This document shows, piece after piece, positions 62,398-64,000 of a stretch of DNA of 64,000 nt. Made by a program: the position numbers and the translations under genes. The DNA is from Trichoplax adhaerens. Its lineage: Eukaryota; Placozoa; Uniplacotomia; Trichoplacea; Trichoplacidae. Position 1 is the stretch's first letter, and each line of letters begins with the position of its first letter. The notes under the pieces were generated by a model. It was given only the letters and a program-made list of their open reading frames with translations, was not told where the DNA came from and did not search any database. The stretch spans positions 11,842,878 through 11,906,877 of the forward strand of contig NW_002060943.1 of assembly GCF_000150275.1 (NCBI RefSeq). Direction: 5' to 3'.

Positions 62398-64000
62398 CCC
62401 ATACTATAAGATAGGTAAAATTTTATGGATAGAAATCATGGCATACGTTTTACCAGATTGTAAAAAAATTAAGTAATTTAACGAGTTTGCGATTGATAAA
62501 TAAAATGAAAATTTATCAGATATAGTTATATCCTCCATATTTCGCGACAAGTACAGTAGTTGTAATTTACATCACATTTTTCATACACTATTTAGACACA
62601 TCGTCGTTCACGACATTATAGCATTCTGATGAATGCTATAAATCTTAACTATTGCATATACTGTACGATCATTAATAAGAGATGCTTTAGTTTATTGGAT
62701 TGCTGCAATTGATATTTTTTGAATTAGAATTATTATTCAGTTTAAGGTAAACTTGCACATAGAATAAATTGCACTCAAAACTATCAAATAAAACTTTTGG
62801 TCAAATCTGAATTGTCACAATGTTATTTGATATATAACCTGATAGGCAAATAATCTTAATCAGTAACCTTTTAATTATGATTTTTTAACATTTGCATTAA
62901 CTGATCTATTATTTAGGACAATTTTTAAAGCCTGTTTCTGCTTTATACATATCCATTCTGTTACAATTTGAAGTAAAATCGCTTAAGTGAGATTGAAGGA
63001 AGTAAATATTTATCTCAGGAATGATACAAATTCTACGTTAACTGATTGTGGACTTAATCACTAAATCATCAAACTGAATATGAAACTTATCCAAGGCATA
63101 TTAGGCTTCAATCTTAAGCTGTAGCCTACGCAAAGCTGTATAAGACAATATCTACAATATCCATCATATTCGTATGTGTAGTTATGAATGTGATGGGAAG
63201 TGATCTGCTTAAAGGTCTCAATTAGCTTATGATTCGAATACCGTAATAAATCGATTACAAGTAGTTTCTAGAAATTTTCACTGTTCTCAAATCATGTCGA
63301 TTTATTGTCGATAACCGGTACATACGGTAGTACATTGAAAACAAATGATTATTTAGGCCACTTTAAGCACTAATTCTCGATTGTAACCTTAGCTAAATGG
63401 ATAAAGATGAAACATTTTATTTCACCGTTTCTATTACAATATAACTATATTTATTACAATGATTGGAGGAAATCTTCTATTAGTAGTCATAGGCTTGTTT
63501 TAAGATCAATATTAGAATGATACAGCCTACTACAATGAATGTTAAAGCTGGTTGAAAAGTTTTACCTTATACATTTATGTTTTTCATATGTATGTACACT
63601 ATTAATACGTCTATGAATATATATATATATATGTTGCGGACAAGGTCCAAAATTATATTTAAATATATATGAGTAAAGATATTTATCTCTATGACAATGT
63701 CTTGAACCAAGATAAAGTTAAATAGATTACCTAATAAAATAAAATAATATAAATCGATAAAATTTCAAGGGTGTTCTTTAATCTTTTGAGCTTGAAGGAT
63801 AGCAAAAATCAAATTTTATAGTAAACATTTCTGGATATACCGTAAGCATTTATTGCGTCTCATCCCAACACGATTGCTTGTGGGTTACCTTTTGATCGTT
63901 CTTTTAAATGGGGCTGGGCGATTTTTGATGTCTTTACATTTTGGTATGTGCCTTTCTGCGGCGGTCTGGTTAAATTTTCGTTGGCAATGTGGGCATTGGA
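62398..64000. other. 3' flank of NEK9 and window edge
   Basis: AT-rich sequence with a possible NEK9 poly(A) signal at 62499-62504. The last 150 bases are clearly richer in G+C. A hydrophobic plus-strand frame (for example WGWAIFDVFTFWYV near 63910) and a minus-strand frame are both open to the edge. This may be the first exon of a neighbouring gene, but strand and product cannot be decided. Confidence 0.35.

Noticed and set aside
1-64000. tRNA or rRNA genes
   Set aside because: Scanned by eye for B-box-like motifs and cloverleaf arms and found none convincing; a covariance-model search would be decisive.

Overview
This is a eukaryotic, early-branching animal type of window: AT-rich, intron-dense and compact. 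The ten genes I can rebuild all have close metazoan relatives. The mix of animal-type genes (PACS, NEK9, TTC7, full-length PARP1), introns mostly 70-700 bp long and about one gene per 6-7 kb suggests a placozoan (Trichoplax/Hoilungia type). That assignment is inference; a sponge cannot be excluded from sequence alone. No single reading frame covers a gene, so I rebuilt each one exon by exon from GT-AG borders, phase agreement and remembered family conservation.

Layout: MTIF2 (+, 663-4724), RPS27A (-, 5724-6490), an STPG4-like sperm-tail PG-repeat gene (+, 7813-10286), TTC7 (-, 10903-16430), PACS (+, 18195-25067), PARP1 (-, 25513-33808), arginase (+, 36621-40915), ACTR2/Arp2 (-, 41696-44272), EXOSC5/Rrp46 (+, 48153-50231) and NEK9 (+, 52542-62397). 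The first nine genes alternate strand strictly. Their 3' ends converge on short, repeat-free gaps (0.4-1.0 kb). Their 5' ends diverge from longer gaps (1.3-3.9 kb), and nearly all the tandem repeats and GTAC-rich palindromes lie there.

These are mostly unrelated housekeeping genes: mitochondrial translation (MTIF2), cytosolic ribosome (RPS27A), phosphoinositide scaffold (TTC7), sorting (PACS), DNA repair (PARP1), mitochondrial-type arginase, actin nucleation (ACTR2), RNA decay (EXOSC5) and mitotic/ciliary kinase (NEK9). I see no operon-like pathway and no CRISPR, phage or defence system.

Most notable observations: (1) the ubiquitin half of RPS27A has lost six of seven lysines and the Ile44 patch and ends in LLGG, and its S27a zinc finger lacks one cysteine; (2) a GTAC/AGTAC pentamer repeat family in which two sites of one duplicated unit differ by exactly three AGTAC units; (3) PARP1 micro-exons down to 14 nt in the catalytic domain; (4) an 84-bp minisatellite open on both strands; (5) a GC-AG intron and an in-frame 75-nt intron in MTIF2. 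Exon borders were found by hand and single-base slips are possible.
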